A DNA stretch of 46,457 nucleotides from UBA1189 sp045126595 (GCA_045126595.1 JBGVOS010000075.1:1-46457); one strand, 5' to 3'; numbered from the stretch's first letter, positions 21,377 to 31,285 are shown. Notes: generated by a model not told the origin, from the sequence alone. A program made the numbers and translations.

Positions 21377-24300
21377 ATGAAAAAGACATTCTTACTATTG
21401 AGTGCACTCGTCGCTACCATGAGCATGAGCGCACAATCTACAAAAATGTGGCTCGACCCCGAAGTGAATCAGGAAAACCGCGAGGAAGCACGCGCAGCCT
21501 ACTTTGCCTATGAAAACGTTGACCTTGCCGCCCAAGGCGACAAGAGCAAGAGCGCCCGCTATCTCGACCTGACGGGCGAATGGAAATTCAACTTCGTAAA
21601 AAATCACAACGAGGATCCCGAGGGCTTCTTCGCTGTGGGTTACGATGACAGCAAGTGGGAAAACTTCCCCGTGCCCGGGCTTTTCGAAATCCTTGGTTAC
21701 GGCGACCGCATCTACCGCAACGCCGGCTACCCCTGGAACCTCCAGTTTGAGCCTAATCCCCCCTACATCGAGGAGCGCAACAACTATACCGGTTCGTACC
21801 GCCGCTCATTCATGGTGCCTGCCGACTGGAAGGGCCAGCAGGTCTACCTCCACGTAGGTTCAGCCACCTCAAACCTCATGGTATGGGTCAATGGCAAGTA
21901 TGTGGGTTACAGCGAGGATGCCAAGATGGCAGCTGAGTTTGACCTTACCCCCTACCTCGTGCCCGGCGAGAAGAACCTCGTGGCCATGCAAGTAATGCGC
22001 TGGTGCGACGGCTCGTACCTCGAGGATCAGGACTTCTGGCGCTTCACCGGTATCGCCCGTGAGGTGTACATGTATGCCCGTCCTCAGTCTCGTATCGATG
22101 ACCTCTTCATCCTCCCCGACCTGGACAAGAATTACAAAAATGCCACCTTGAAGATTTCTGCCACTACCGACAACGCTGCAGGCAAGAGCCTTCACTACAC
22201 ATTGAAGGACACCAACGGCAAGGTAGTGAAGAGCACTACTGCTGCTATCAATGGCGAAGGTAAGGCCGAGACGCTGCTCGCAGTGAACAATCCCGCCAAG
22301 TGGACTGCCGAGACTCCCAACCTCTACGACCTCTTCATTGAGCTCGTTGATGGCGACAAGGTCATCGAGGCCATTCGTCAGAAGGTGGGATTCCGCAAAG
22401 TAGAGCTCAAGAACTGTCAAGTGCTCGTCAACGGCAAGCCCGTATACTTCAAGGGCGCCAACCGTCATGAGCTCGACCCCGACCACGGCTACGTGGTGTC
22501 TATGGAGCGGATGATTCAGGATATTCAGATTATGAAGCAGCTCAACATCAACGCTGTGCGCACCTGTCACTATCCCGACGATCCCCGTTGGTATGAGTTG
22601 TGCGACCAATACGGACTTTACGTTGTGGCCGAAGCCAACATTGAGAGCCACGGTATGGGTTACGGCGACCGTACATTGGCCAAGAACCCCGCCTTTGCCA
22701 AGGCGCACCTGGAGCGCAACATCAGCAATGTGATGACCTTTAAGAACCATCCCTCAATCATCTTCTGGAGCTTGGGCAACGAAGCCGGTAACGGTCCCAA
22801 CTTCGAGGCTGCCTATGACTGGATCAAGGCCTACGACAACAGTCGTCCCACACAATATGAACAAGCCATCAATGCCCGCAACAGCGATATCCGTTGCCCC
22901 ATGTATGCCGACTACAACTATATGGAGCGCTACGGAAAGAACCCCGACAAACCCCTCATCCAGTGTGAGTATGCCCACGCTATGGGTAACTCTATCGGTG
23001 GCTTGAAGGAGTACTGGGACCTCATCCGTCAGTATCCTGCTCTGCAGGGTGGCTTCATCTGGGACTTCGTGGACCAAGGCCTCCGCGACAAGAACAAGGA
23101 GGGTAAGGAAATCTTCACCTACGGCGGTGACTATGGCCGTTACCCGGCATCAGACAATAACTTCAATTGTAACGGTATCATTGCCCCCGACCGTCGCTAC
23201 AATCCCCATGCCTATGAAGTGCGCTACAACTATCAAGAGATTTGGACTACAGCCAAAGACCTGAAGAAAGGACAGATTGAAGTATTCAACGAGCATTTCT
23301 TCGTAGACCTCTCCAACTACTACCTCGCATGGACACTCCTCGAAGAGGGCAAGGCCGTGGCTAACGGACGTGTGGACAACCTCGCAGTGCCCGCACAGAG
23401 CAAGAAGGTAGTAACACTCAAAGGCTTCAAGCATCCCACAGCTAATGGCAAGGAGTATATGCTCAACGTAGAGTTCCGCCTCAAGGAGGCACAGCCGCTG
23501 CTCGAGAAGGATTGGATGGTAGCTCATGAGCAGTTCCAGCTCACCGAGTATACCTACCCCACCGTAGAGGCTGTTGCCGCTGTCGAGGGAGCCCCCGTGA
23601 GCGAAGATGTACACTTGGCATGCCTCATTCTCAAGGGTGGCGACCTCACCGTGACATGGAACCGTTGGAACGGTTGGATCGAGTACATCGACGTGAACGA
23701 TACTCCCATGATGGAGAAGGGGTACGCTCTAAAGCCCAACTTCTGGCGTGCACCTACCGACAATGACTTCGGTGCGGGCCTACAACGCCGCTTCATCGAC
23801 TGGAAGGAACCCGATTTACGTCTCAGCAAGGATGGCCTCAAGTGGGGCAAAGAGGGCAACAATATGGTGGTGACCGCCGAATACGAGCTGGGCAAGCTCG
23901 AAGCTACCCTCGTGATGAAGTATATCCTCACCGCTGATGGCCAGCTCATCGTGAACCAGTCACTCAAGGCTGGCGAAAACAAGGAGGGTAAGCCCCACCT
24001 CTTCCGCTTCGGTATGCAGATGGTGATGCCCGAGGCATACACCAACATCGAATACTACGGTAAAGGCCCCGGCGAAAACTACATTGACCGCAACAACGAC
24101 GAGACCATCGGCATCTACACCCAGAAGGTCGCCGACCAGTACTTCCCCTACATCCGTCCGCAGGAGTCGGGCAACAAGACCGAGGTACGCTACTGGCGTG
24201 TACTCGACGCTGCCGGCAAGGGACTCGAGTTCTACGGTACTGAGGCACTCAACGCCACCTCCATTAACTACCTGCAGAGCGACCTCGACGACGGTTGGGA

Positions 24301-24475
24301 CAAAGACCAGCGCCACTCAGGTGACCTCACACCGCGCGACTTCACTGTGGTAAGCATCGACAAGCAACAATTTGGCGTAGGTTGTGTCAACTCATGGGGC
24401 GCATGGCCTCGTTGGGAATACCAGATGCCCTATGGAGACTATGAATACACCTTCATGATTCGACCGATTAAATAA
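21377..24475 (+). CDS. Secreted GH2 beta-galactosidase (LacZ type)
   Basis: 1032 residues from the ATG at 21377, which begins a signal peptide (MKKTFLLLSALVATMSMSAQ). The upstream ATG at 21311 would place the promoter inside the gene. Domains follow the LacZ order: sugar-binding domain (about 60-220), immunoglobulin-like (225-335), TIM barrel (340-630), a second immunoglobulin-like domain, and the beta-galactosidase small chain (about 750-1030, including FWRAPTDNDFGAG). The acid/base is Glu469 in FWSLGNEAGNG and the nucleophile Glu531 in IQCEYAHAMGNS. It removes terminal beta-galactose from oligosaccharides or glycans in the periplasm. The GH128-like glycanase gene starts 20 bp downstream, and the 22-bp palindrome array lies upstream. 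Confidence 0.95.
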   Translation: MKKTFLLLSALVATMSMSAQSTKMWLDPEVNQENREEARAAYFAYENVDLAAQGDKSKSARYLDLTGEWKFNFVKNHNEDPEGFFAVGYDDSKWENFPVPGLFEILGYGDRIYRNAGYPWNLQFEPNPPYIEERNNYTGSYRRSFMVPADWKGQQVYLHVGSATSNLMVWVNGKYVGYSEDAKMAAEFDLTPYLVPGEKNLVAMQVMRWCDGSYLEDQDFWRFTGIAREVYMYARPQSRIDDLFILPDLDKNYKNATLKISATTDNAAGKSLHYTLKDTNGKVVKSTTAAINGEGKAETLLAVNNPAKWTAETPNLYDLFIELVDGDKVIEAIRQKVGFRKVELKNCQVLVNGKPVYFKGANRHELDPDHGYVVSMERMIQDIQIMKQLNINAVRTCHYPDDPRWYELCDQYGLYVVAEANIESHGMGYGDRTLAKNPAFAKAHLERNISNVMTFKNHPSIIFWSLGNEAGNGPNFEAAYDWIKAYDNSRPTQYEQAINARNSDIRCPMYADYNYMERYGKNPDKPLIQCEYAHAMGNSIGGLKEYWDLIRQYPALQGGFIWDFVDQGLRDKNKEGKEIFTYGGDYGRYPASDNNFNCNGIIAPDRRYNPHAYEVRYNYQEIWTTAKDLKKGQIEVFNEHFFVDLSNYYLAWTLLEEGKAVANGRVDNLAVPAQSKKVVTLKGFKHPTANGKEYMLNVEFRLKEAQPLLEKDWMVAHEQFQLTEYTYPTVEAVAAVEGAPVSEDVHLACLILKGGDLTVTWNRWNGWIEYIDVNDTPMMEKGYALKPNFWRAPTDNDFGAGLQRRFIDWKEPDLRLSKDGLKWGKEGNNMVVTAEYELGKLEATLVMKYILTADGQLIVNQSLKAGENKEGKPHLFRFGMQMVMPEAYTNIEYYGKGPGENYIDRNNDETIGIYTQKVADQYFPYIRPQESGNKTEVRYWRVLDAAGKGLEFYGTEALNATSINYLQSDLDDGWDKDQRHSGDLTPRDFTVVSIDKQQFGVGCVNSWGAWPRWEYQMPYGDYEYTFMIRPIK

Positions 24476-24495
24476 ACCGACAAACCTAGCTTAAT

Positions 24496-27333
24496 ATGAA
24501 ATTGAAAGGAATCGTATTATCTACACTTCTGGCCATGAGCTTGGTTGCTCATGCAGCTAATACCGTGACCACTGTGAGCCAAGTGACATCAGAAGTAACA
24601 CTGAGTACAAACACAGATTATGTTATTACCAGTACCACTCCCTTTACGGCAAACGGCAAAGTGAACATCACCAACACCGACCATGCGGTACTCATCATAC
24701 AGAACATACGCCCAAGCCAAGTACTGGAGCAAAGACTGCTCAGCGGACATGTATTCATAAATGGCGCACAAGCAATGAATGGCACAAACTGCCAAGTGCG
24801 CATGTATGCCCACGGCACCATTATCATGCCCTATGGTAAGGATATCAAGCCCCTCACCGTATACTCAGAGCCCAACTTCGAAGGTACGGCAGTCAATGAC
24901 TTTGGTTTAGAACATTCGGGCGGTTTTATGAACACGCTCTCTGAAGAGAAACTGAACAACCAGATCCGCAGCTTCAAACTCAAGCGCGGCTACATGGTGA
25001 CCTTTGCCACCGGTAAGAGCGGATGGGGCTATAGTCGCTGTTTCATTGCCGACAAGGAGGACCTCGAGTTTGCCGAGTTGCCTGCCCACCTGGATGCCCG
25101 CATCTCATCATACCGCGTATTCCAATGGCATGATGCTGAGAAAAAAGGATTGGGCTCTGACACACGCATGATTGCCAACGACTTATTGGCCACCAGTTGG
25201 TGCTACGACTGGGCTACCGGCTTCAGCCATCTTCCCGATCGTGAATGCGTTCCCCACCAAATCTATGTGGCTTGGCCTTCAGCCTCGGCTTGCGGTAGTG
25301 CAACATACGCCTGTCACATGAAGACTAATAACGAGCCTGGCAATAGCGCCGATGACACACCACAGAGCGTAGAGGTCATCCTCGGCCAATGGCAAGAACT
25401 GATGCGCACGGGTTTGCGTCTCTGCTCCGAGTCTTCACACGACGGTAGTTGGGGCCACCTTGAAGAGTTCATAGCAGAAGTGGACCGACGCGGTTGGCGC
25501 TGCGACATCGTCGACTTGCATGGTTATTGGGACAGTTGGCAATTCTCTCAAAGCGAAATGGAAAGGCAATATAATCGCTTCGGCAAGCGTCCTATTTGGA
25601 TTAGTGAATTTGTATGGGGAGCCTCATGGAACAACAACGGAATCTTTGCTACCGACCGTACCTTCTCCGAGGCCAACCAAAAAAAGAATTTGGATGCCAT
25701 GACAGGCATCCTCACTTCGCTCAACAATTCTCCCTACGTAGAGCGCTATGCCTACTGGAACAGTGAAGCCGATTGCTCCAAACTATTAAAAACCATTGAG
25801 CATGAGAAGGGAGAAGAAGATGACGAATATGTCATGTCCCTCACCGGCAAGTACTACCACGATATGAAGTCAGGTATGGCCTACCGCAAGGAGTATGAGA
25901 AGATTCCCAATGTGGTATACACCTCACCTACCAATGTCGTAGGTGCGTGGGAGAATCAGGCCAAAGGCATCTACAAACTATCGTGGGAAGACACTAATGG
26001 CGACATGCTCAACGAGATTTTGGTGCAGCGCATGGCAGACGAAGAGGAGGGCTATATTACAATCAGCACAATAAAGCCCGCTGACCAAAACAGCAAGAAG
26101 GTGACATACACATTTCAAGACACATTGAATGTTGCCGGCATCTATGTATATCGCATCATAAATGTCACAGCAGAGAATAAAATGCTAAGCTCACCTACAT
26201 TTAAAGTTTCAAGATCGTCGATGATGCAAAGCAACAGCATTCATTATGGTGAGATGATATTGGTAAACCTCGATGAAATCAAGGTTGTCTACAACGAGCC
26301 CTTCAATGAGGATCCCGCTATCTTCGTGGGGCCAACAACCAACAACAATACCAACCTCCATCTAACAAGCCTGATTACTTTAGCCAATGGAAATGGATTT
26401 ACATACACGCCGAGTCCTTGGGTTTCCTCCCAATCAGAAAAGATGGAGAGCGAAGAAAAAATACCCTTTATCGCTATTCCTAAAGGCAATCATCAATTCG
26501 GACAACTCACCTGCGAAGTAGGCACGGCAGAAAAAGTGAGAATAACAAGAGAAAAAGAAGTATCTTTCGCTACTCCATTCCCTGAAGGAGTAGTTCCTGT
26601 GGTCATGACAGAAATCTATAAGCCATCTATCATAAAAAGTCCTATGGTGACAAAGGTGTGGGACATTACAAATACAGGATTCAAATGCCAGATTATGGTA
26701 GAAGAAGGAGCAGAAACAAGTTCATCAAGCTACAATGTCAATTACATGGCTATCACACCCGGCATTGGCGTTGTAGATAATAAACAAGGTTTGATGATAG
26801 CTGCGGGTAGCAACAAGAGCGCAATGTATGGCACAGCCAACCGCGCGACCTATTTTATGCTCAATACTGATACCGTATATACCACTTCCCCCTATATCTT
26901 TGCCCAACTACAGACAAAGAACTACGATGCTGCCACTCTTATACGCAAGCAGAATCGTAATCTCACAGAAGAGAAAGATGGCAAACAATTCATTGTAGGT
27001 TCCCGATTCAAGCGTATAACCGACCCCAACAAGAAGACCACAGCAGACGGCACCAAGCTCAATGCTACATCCATGAAAGACGACCTCGGATGGATAGTAC
27101 TTTTCCAACGCAACGAAGGGACCTCCGAGCCTACAGACATCAAGCATGCAGAAACAACAACATCTGTGCCCTTCAGACCTTATATAATAGACAGTATTAT
27201 CTACGTAGACGGATACGACACTTTTGAAGTATACAACACGGCAGGTATCAAACTGAATCCACACCAACCACAGCAACCGGGCATATACGTAGTACGCATC
27301 GCCAATGCCACAGCGATGGTTGTGGTAAAATAA
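24496..27333 (+). CDS. Secreted GH128-like glycosyl hydrolase with C-terminal sorting module
   Basis: 945 residues with a signal peptide (cleaved near AHAANT). Residues about 195-470 resemble the Asl1/GH128 TIM barrel: ATSWCYDWATGFSHL, a candidate acid/base Glu280 in TNNEPGNS, CDIVDLHGYWDSW, and a candidate nucleophile Glu371 in PIWISEFVWGA. GH128 enzymes are beta-1,3-glucanases; the specificity here is unknown. About 590-780 includes repeated strands like VSFATPFPEGVVPVVMTEI that recall H-type lectin sheets (tentative). The last 45 residues (YDTFEVYNTAGIKL to GIYVVRI and VVVK) look like a type IX secretion C-terminal domain, so the protein may be displayed at the surface. Codon use becomes more AT-rich in the second half. 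It forms an operon with the beta-galactosidase. Confidence 0.82.
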   Translation: MKLKGIVLSTLLAMSLVAHAANTVTTVSQVTSEVTLSTNTDYVITSTTPFTANGKVNITNTDHAVLIIQNIRPSQVLEQRLLSGHVFINGAQAMNGTNCQVRMYAHGTIIMPYGKDIKPLTVYSEPNFEGTAVNDFGLEHSGGFMNTLSEEKLNNQIRSFKLKRGYMVTFATGKSGWGYSRCFIADKEDLEFAELPAHLDARISSYRVFQWHDAEKKGLGSDTRMIANDLLATSWCYDWATGFSHLPDRECVPHQIYVAWPSASACGSATYACHMKTNNEPGNSADDTPQSVEVILGQWQELMRTGLRLCSESSHDGSWGHLEEFIAEVDRRGWRCDIVDLHGYWDSWQFSQSEMERQYNRFGKRPIWISEFVWGASWNNNGIFATDRTFSEANQKKNLDAMTGILTSLNNSPYVERYAYWNSEADCSKLLKTIEHEKGEEDDEYVMSLTGKYYHDMKSGMAYRKEYEKIPNVVYTSPTNVVGAWENQAKGIYKLSWEDTNGDMLNEILVQRMADEEEGYITISTIKPADQNSKKVTYTFQDTLNVAGIYVYRIINVTAENKMLSSPTFKVSRSSMMQSNSIHYGEMILVNLDEIKVVYNEPFNEDPAIFVGPTTNNNTNLHLTSLITLANGNGFTYTPSPWVSSQSEKMESEEKIPFIAIPKGNHQFGQLTCEVGTAEKVRITREKEVSFATPFPEGVVPVVMTEIYKPSIIKSPMVTKVWDITNTGFKCQIMVEEGAETSSSSYNVNYMAITPGIGVVDNKQGLMIAAGSNKSAMYGTANRATYFMLNTDTVYTTSPYIFAQLQTKNYDAATLIRKQNRNLTEEKDGKQFIVGSRFKRITDPNKKTTADGTKLNATSMKDDLGWIVLFQRNEGTSEPTDIKHAETTTSVPFRPYIIDSIIYVDGYDTFEVYNTAGIKLNPHQPQQPGIYVVRIANATAMVVVK

Positions 27334-27351
27334 AAGACACAGAAAGTTCAC

Positions 27352-27397
27352 AAATACAAAGCGAGGAGAAGCCATGTCTTCCCCTCGCTTTGTATTT
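27352..27397. terminator. Bidirectional terminator between convergent genes
   Basis: 20-nt arms at 27352-27371 and 27378-27397 with one mismatch and a 6-nt loop. The outer stem is AAATACAAAGCGAGG. It lies between the GH128-like gene and convergent mscS, with AT-rich outer arms on both strands. Confidence 0.75.
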
Positions 27398-27409
27398 AGC
27401 TCCGCCTGC

Positions 27410-28285
27410 TTATCCTTGTTTCACTATCTGATTATAATAAGGATAAGGAATTTCAATACCCTCTTTATCAAAACGCTCCTTAATATTCTTATAAAGGTCA
27501 AAGCGCATGGTGGATGCATTACCCGACGTTGCCGCCCATGCCCAAGCACGCAATGTTATGGACGAGTCTCCCAAAGCCATAACTTTCACCTTTACTTGAG
27601 GTTCACCTGCCTCCTTTTCAGCTTCGCTACGACGATCAATAAGATGGGGATGCCGCATCACTTCGTCGCGCATCACCTCCATAGCCTTGGTCAAATCATC
27701 GTTATACGACACGCCAACTTCTATGAATGCGCATGTAGCAGGATCGCCAATAGTTGAATTGGTAATCGTACTTGAGTTTATCTTGCTGTTAGGAATAAGA
27801 ATCATACGATTCTCTGCATTACGAATAACGGTATGACGCAATGTTATCTCCATCACAGTACCAGCAGCAACGCCATCAACATCAATAAAGTCGCCCAACT
27901 TGAACGGCTTACCTATCACAATAAATGCGCCCCCGATAAAGTTCGATAACGCCTCCTGTGAAGCCAAAGCCACAGCTGCAGTCAAGATTCCAGCACTGGC
28001 AAGAATACTACTTCCTATTTTCTCCAAGCCAGGGATATTACCAATAATAGCCGACACGCCGATAACATAAATGGCAATAACCAATATCTGTTGCAGATAG
28101 TTCCCAGTAGTTTTATCTAATGCATGTTTTTCCCGTTTTGTAGCTTTGCTGATAAAAAGTCTGACAAGTGCTTTTGCAATACGGATAAGCAAATAAACAA
28201 CAATGATTTTGACCGCAATAGCAATGAGCATACTGAAACTTACTCCAAGTATCTCTCCTCCTAGAAAATCTAAATTTATAGTCAT
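27410..28285 (-). CDS. Small-conductance mechanosensitive channel (MscS family)
   Basis: 291 residues. Three transmembrane helices occupy about 15-40, 65-85 and 90-115. The pore helix region GILTAAVALASQEALSNFIGGAFIVIGKPFKLGDFI is typical of MscS, and the cytoplasmic beta domain with a cage-forming C-terminus follows. It opens on membrane tension to release solutes after osmotic downshock. Length is close to the 286-residue Escherichia coli MscS, so it is a minimal member. A possible -7 box (TATTTTTG on the minus strand at 28340-28333) lies 48 bp upstream, overlapping the promoter zone of the divergent HD gene. Confidence 0.93.
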   Translation of the reverse strand: MTINLDFLGGEILGVSFSMLIAIAVKIIVVYLLIRIAKALVRLFISKATKREKHALDKTTGNYLQQILVIAIYVIGVSAIIGNIPGLEKIGSSILASAGILTAAVALASQEALSNFIGGAFIVIGKPFKLGDFIDVDGVAAGTVMEITLRHTVIRNAENRMILIPNSKINSSTITNSTIGDPATCAFIEVGVSYNDDLTKAMEVMRDEVMRHPHLIDRRSEAEKEAGEPQVKVKVMALGDSSITLRAWAWAATSGNASTMRFDLYKNIKERFDKEGIEIPYPYYNQIVKQG

Positions 28286-28299
28286 ATTGTAAGTTACAA

Positions 28300-28330
28300 T
28301 TGGTTTTTAATGATCTTTTTCGTAATATTG
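28300..28330 (+). promoter_or_regulatory. Probable promoter of the HD hydrolase gene
   Basis: TTGG at 28300-28303, 19-nt spacer, TAATATTG at 28323-28330 (one mismatch to TAnnTTTG). It sits in the 65-bp divergent gap with mscS. Confidence 0.4.
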
Positions 28331-28350
28331 TACAAAAATACGAGAATATA

Positions 28351-28884
28351 ATGGAACCATTGCAACTAATTAACAAATATTATCATGATGCCACACTGCG
28401 TAATATCCTTTTGAGGCATAGCCAGGCTGTCGCAAGCAAAGCTTTAGAAATTGTTCGTCGCCATCCTGAGCTGAATGCTGATGAACACTTTGTGGAGACA
28501 GCAGCACTATTGCATGATATAGGCATCATAGAGGTCAATGCCCCATCCATCGCATGCTATGGCACGGAGCCTTACATCCGGCACGGCATCCTCGGGGCAG
28601 AGATACTACGCCATGAAGGGATGGAACGTCATGCTTTGGTGTGCGAGAGACATACGGGTACAGGATTGACACTGCAACAGATAATAGAACAAAAGCTCCC
28701 CCTTCCCCTACGAGATATGCAGCCCGTCAGCATAGAGGAGCAAATAATATGCTTTGCCGATAAGTTCTTCTCCAAAACACGACTCGACTCAGAGAAAACA
28801 GTAGAACAGGCCCGCCGTAGTTTGGAAAAGTTCGGAGAAGAAGGATTGAGAAAATTTGACACGTGGTGCAGTATGTTTCTGTAA
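28351..28884 (+). CDS. HD domain-containing metal-dependent phosphohydrolase
   Basis: 177 residues from the ATG at 28351 (MEPLQLINKYYHDATL). The upstream ATG at 28300 lies within the probable promoter. Metal-site residues of the HD superfamily are visible: His23 in LLRHSQAVASKA, His55-Asp56 in AALLHDIGIIEV, and downstream histidines in YIRHGILGAE and LVCERHTGTG. The IG after HD matches the HDIG subgroup. Such small stand-alone HD proteins hydrolyse nucleotide or cyclic phosphates; the substrate is not known here. It is monocistronic, between mscS and glyS. Confidence 0.88.
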   Translation: MEPLQLINKYYHDATLRNILLRHSQAVASKALEIVRRHPELNADEHFVETAALLHDIGIIEVNAPSIACYGTEPYIRHGILGAEILRHEGMERHALVCERHTGTGLTLQQIIEQKLPLPLRDMQPVSIEEQIICFADKFFSKTRLDSEKTVEQARRSLEKFGEEGLRKFDTWCSMFL

Positions 28885-28954
28885 TTTTCACATCTATAGT
28901 TTTCTCTTTATCATTTTTTGCACTAAAATCAGCCTGCAGCAAGCAGAAATTAGA

Positions 28955-29016
28955 CTGCGACTCGGAAAACTGCGAGTAAACTTGCTTTTTCGCTCGCCTT
29001 GCACTAATTTTGTAGC
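28955..29016 (+). promoter_or_regulatory. glyS promoter within an element shared with murB
   Basis: TAATTTTG at 29005-29012 is a full -7 match; the -33 zone is TTGC at 28982-28985 (spacer 19 nt). CTCGGAAAA at 28961 lies 44 bp before the -7 box, exactly as in the murB element, and CTCGCCTTGCACTAATTTT is identical in both. The leader to the ATG at 29050 is about 32 nt. Confidence 0.75.
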
Positions 29017-29049
29017 TTAATTCGTGAATTTCATTAAATAACAAGAAAT

Positions 29050-30591
29050 ATGGCACAACAAGAAGAAACATTCAAGAAGATTGTATCGCACTGTAAGGAA
29101 TACGGCTTCGTGTTCCCCTCATCAGAAATCTACGATGGTCTGGGCGCCGTGTACGATTACGGCCAGATGGGTGTGGAGCTGAAGAAAAACATCAAGGAAT
29201 ACTGGTGGCAGTCTATGGTATTGCTCCACGACAACATCGTGGGCATCGACTCGGCCATCTTCATGCACCCCACCATCTGGAAGGCTTCGGGCCACGTAGA
29301 TGCATTTAACGACCCCCTCATCGACAACAAGGACTCCAAGAAGCGCTACCGCGCCGACGTGCTCATCGAGGACCAACTGGCCAAGTACGATGAGAAGATC
29401 AACAAGGAGGTAGCCAAGGCTGCCAAGCGTTTCGGCGAGGCTTTTGATGAGGCTCAGTTCCGCGCCACCAACGGCCGTGTGCTCGAGACCCAGGCCAAGC
29501 GCGACGCACTGCACGAGCGTTTCTCGGCTGCCCTCAACGCCAACGACCTCAACGAGCTGCGCCAAATTATCCTCGACGAGGAGATCGTATGCCCCATCTC
29601 AGGCACACGCAACTGGACCGAGGTGCGCCAGTTCAACCTCATGTTCTCTACCGAGATGGGCTCTACGGCCGACGGTGCGATGAAGATCTACCTCCGCCCC
29701 GAGACCGCACAGGGTATCTTTGTCAACTACCTCAACGTGCAGAAGACCGGCCGCATGAAGGTGCCCTTCGGTATCGCACAGATTGGTAAGGCCTTCCGCA
29801 ACGAGATTGTAGCCCGCCAGTTCATCTTCCGCATGCGCGAGTTCGAGCAGATGGAGATGCAGTTCTTCGTACGCCCTGGCACCGAGCTCGACTGGTTTGC
29901 CAAGTGGAAGGAGACCCGCCTGAAGTGGCACAAGGCCCTCGGTTTCGGTGACGACCACTACCGCTACCACGACCATGACAAGCTGGCCCACTATGCCAAT
30001 GCCGCTACAGACATCGAGTTCCTCATGCCCTTCGGCTTCAAGGAGGTAGAGGGTATCCACAGCCGCACCAACTTTGACCTCTCACAGCACGAAAAGTACT
30101 CGGGCAAGAGCATCAAATATTTCGACCCCGAACTGAACGAAAGCTACGTACCCTACGTTATTGAGACATCAATCGGTGTAGACCGTATGTTCCTCAGCGT
30201 ACTTTGTGCCTCATACGAGGAAGAGAAGCTTGAAGGTGGCGACACCCGCGTAGTGTTGCGCCTCCCCGCTGCCCTCGCTCCCGTGAAGCTGGCCATCATG
30301 CCGCTGGTGAAGAAAGACGGACTACCCGAGAAGGCACGCGAGATTCAGGATATGCTCAAGTTCCACTTCAACTGCCAGTACGATGAGAAGGACTCTATCG
30401 GCAAGCGCTACCGTCGTCAGGATGCTATTGGTACACCCTACTGTATCACCATCGACCACGACACCTTGAAGGACAACTGCGTGACCCTGCGCAACCGCGA
30501 CACCATGCAGCAGGAGCGCGTGAGCATCGACAGCCTCGTAGGCCTCCTTGCCGACAAGGTAAGCATCACCGGTATACTCAAAACACTGTAA
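29050..30591 (+). CDS. glyS: Glycyl-tRNA synthetase (alpha2, class II)
   Basis: 513 residues. A single-chain dimeric enzyme of the archaeal/eukaryotic type, not the alpha2beta2 GlyQS. It charges tRNA-Gly with glycine. Class II motifs are present: motif 1 around VGIDSAIFMHPTIWKASGHV, motif 2 around QIGKAFRNEIVARQFIFRMREFEQMEMQFF, motif 3 around IETSIGVDRMFLSVL. The anticodon-binding domain (about 400-510) begins LPAALAPVKLAIMPLV. The insert after motif 1 (about 85-170) is rich in charged residues and fits the phylum. Its stop overlaps the next start (TAATG), so the FKBP lipoprotein is co-transcribed. Confidence 0.97.
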   Translation: MAQQEETFKKIVSHCKEYGFVFPSSEIYDGLGAVYDYGQMGVELKKNIKEYWWQSMVLLHDNIVGIDSAIFMHPTIWKASGHVDAFNDPLIDNKDSKKRYRADVLIEDQLAKYDEKINKEVAKAAKRFGEAFDEAQFRATNGRVLETQAKRDALHERFSAALNANDLNELRQIILDEEIVCPISGTRNWTEVRQFNLMFSTEMGSTADGAMKIYLRPETAQGIFVNYLNVQKTGRMKVPFGIAQIGKAFRNEIVARQFIFRMREFEQMEMQFFVRPGTELDWFAKWKETRLKWHKALGFGDDHYRYHDHDKLAHYANAATDIEFLMPFGFKEVEGIHSRTNFDLSQHEKYSGKSIKYFDPELNESYVPYVIETSIGVDRMFLSVLCASYEEEKLEGGDTRVVLRLPAALAPVKLAIMPLVKKDGLPEKAREIQDMLKFHFNCQYDEKDSIGKRYRRQDAIGTPYCITIDHDTLKDNCVTLRNRDTMQQERVSIDSLVGLLADKVSITGILKTL

Positions 30592-31199
30592 TGAGAATGA
30601 ATCTATTCAAATTCATATCACTCCTATTCGTAACTATGCTTGGTAGCCTCTTCGTATCATGCGAAGAGACTGCCGAGGTAGACGAATATGCCAACTGGCA
30701 GGAGCGCAACACAGAGTATATCAACTCTATCGCCCAACAAGCCCAAGTTAATGCCGACGGCAACTGGCTGAAGATATTATCCTTCAAACTCGACTCAATA
30801 GACGCCGCGGGCAATCATGTGAAACACGGTGTGGAGGATTATGTCTATTGCCATATAGAAAAACAAGGCGAAGGAACCGAGCACCCTCTCTCTACTGTAT
30901 CGGTAAACTACCGAGGACGCCTCATCCCTACGGCAAGTTACCCCGAGGGGAAAGTCTTTGATGAGTCATATAAAGGGACTTTGAACCCCGAGCTGAACAA
31001 GCCCGTGGAATTTTCTTTTGATAAGGTTATTGTTGGATGGCAAACAGCCTTGATGCACATGGTAGAAGGCGACATCTGGCGTATATACATTCCTTCAGAC
31101 TTAGGTTACGGGAGCAGCGAAAAGGCCGACATTCCAGCCTACTCTACACTGATTTTTGATATAAATTTAGTGAGCTTCACTTCAAATTCCGAAGAATAA
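30591..31199 (+). CDS. FKBP-type peptidyl-prolyl isomerase lipoprotein
   Basis: 202 residues. Signal peptide with a lipobox (SLFVSC, Cys24) predicts a lipid-anchored protein. The FKBP fold spans about 95-195: VSVNYRGRLIPT, FDESYKGT, PVEFSFDKVIVGWQTALMHMVEGDIWRIYIPSDLGYG and PAYSTLIFDINLVSF. Active-site aromatic positions of FKBP are largely kept. It would speed proline isomerisation in exported proteins. The start shares one base with the glyS stop; an in-frame ATG two codons later is equally possible. A strong terminator follows. Confidence 0.92.
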   Translation: MRMNLFKFISLLFVTMLGSLFVSCEETAEVDEYANWQERNTEYINSIAQQAQVNADGNWLKILSFKLDSIDAAGNHVKHGVEDYVYCHIEKQGEGTEHPLSTVSVNYRGRLIPTASYPEGKVFDESYKGTLNPELNKPVEFSFDKVIVGWQTALMHMVEGDIWRIYIPSDLGYGSSEKADIPAYSTLIFDINLVSFTSNSEE

Positions 31200-31250
31200 A
31201 TTCGTTGACTGCCAGCTCACATTTCTTGAAACAGAATAATTACAACCAAT

Positions 31251-31284
31251 AAAAAAGAAGTCGATTTTCATCGACTTCTTTTTT
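31251..31284. terminator. Bidirectional intrinsic terminator
   Basis: AAAAAAGAAGTCGA at 31251-31264 pairs perfectly with TCGACTTCTTTTTT at 31271-31284 around TTTTCA. The A-run on one side and T-run on the other let it stop both the FKBP transcript and the opposite tRNA-Gln transcript. Confidence 0.9.
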
Positions 31285-31285
31285 G

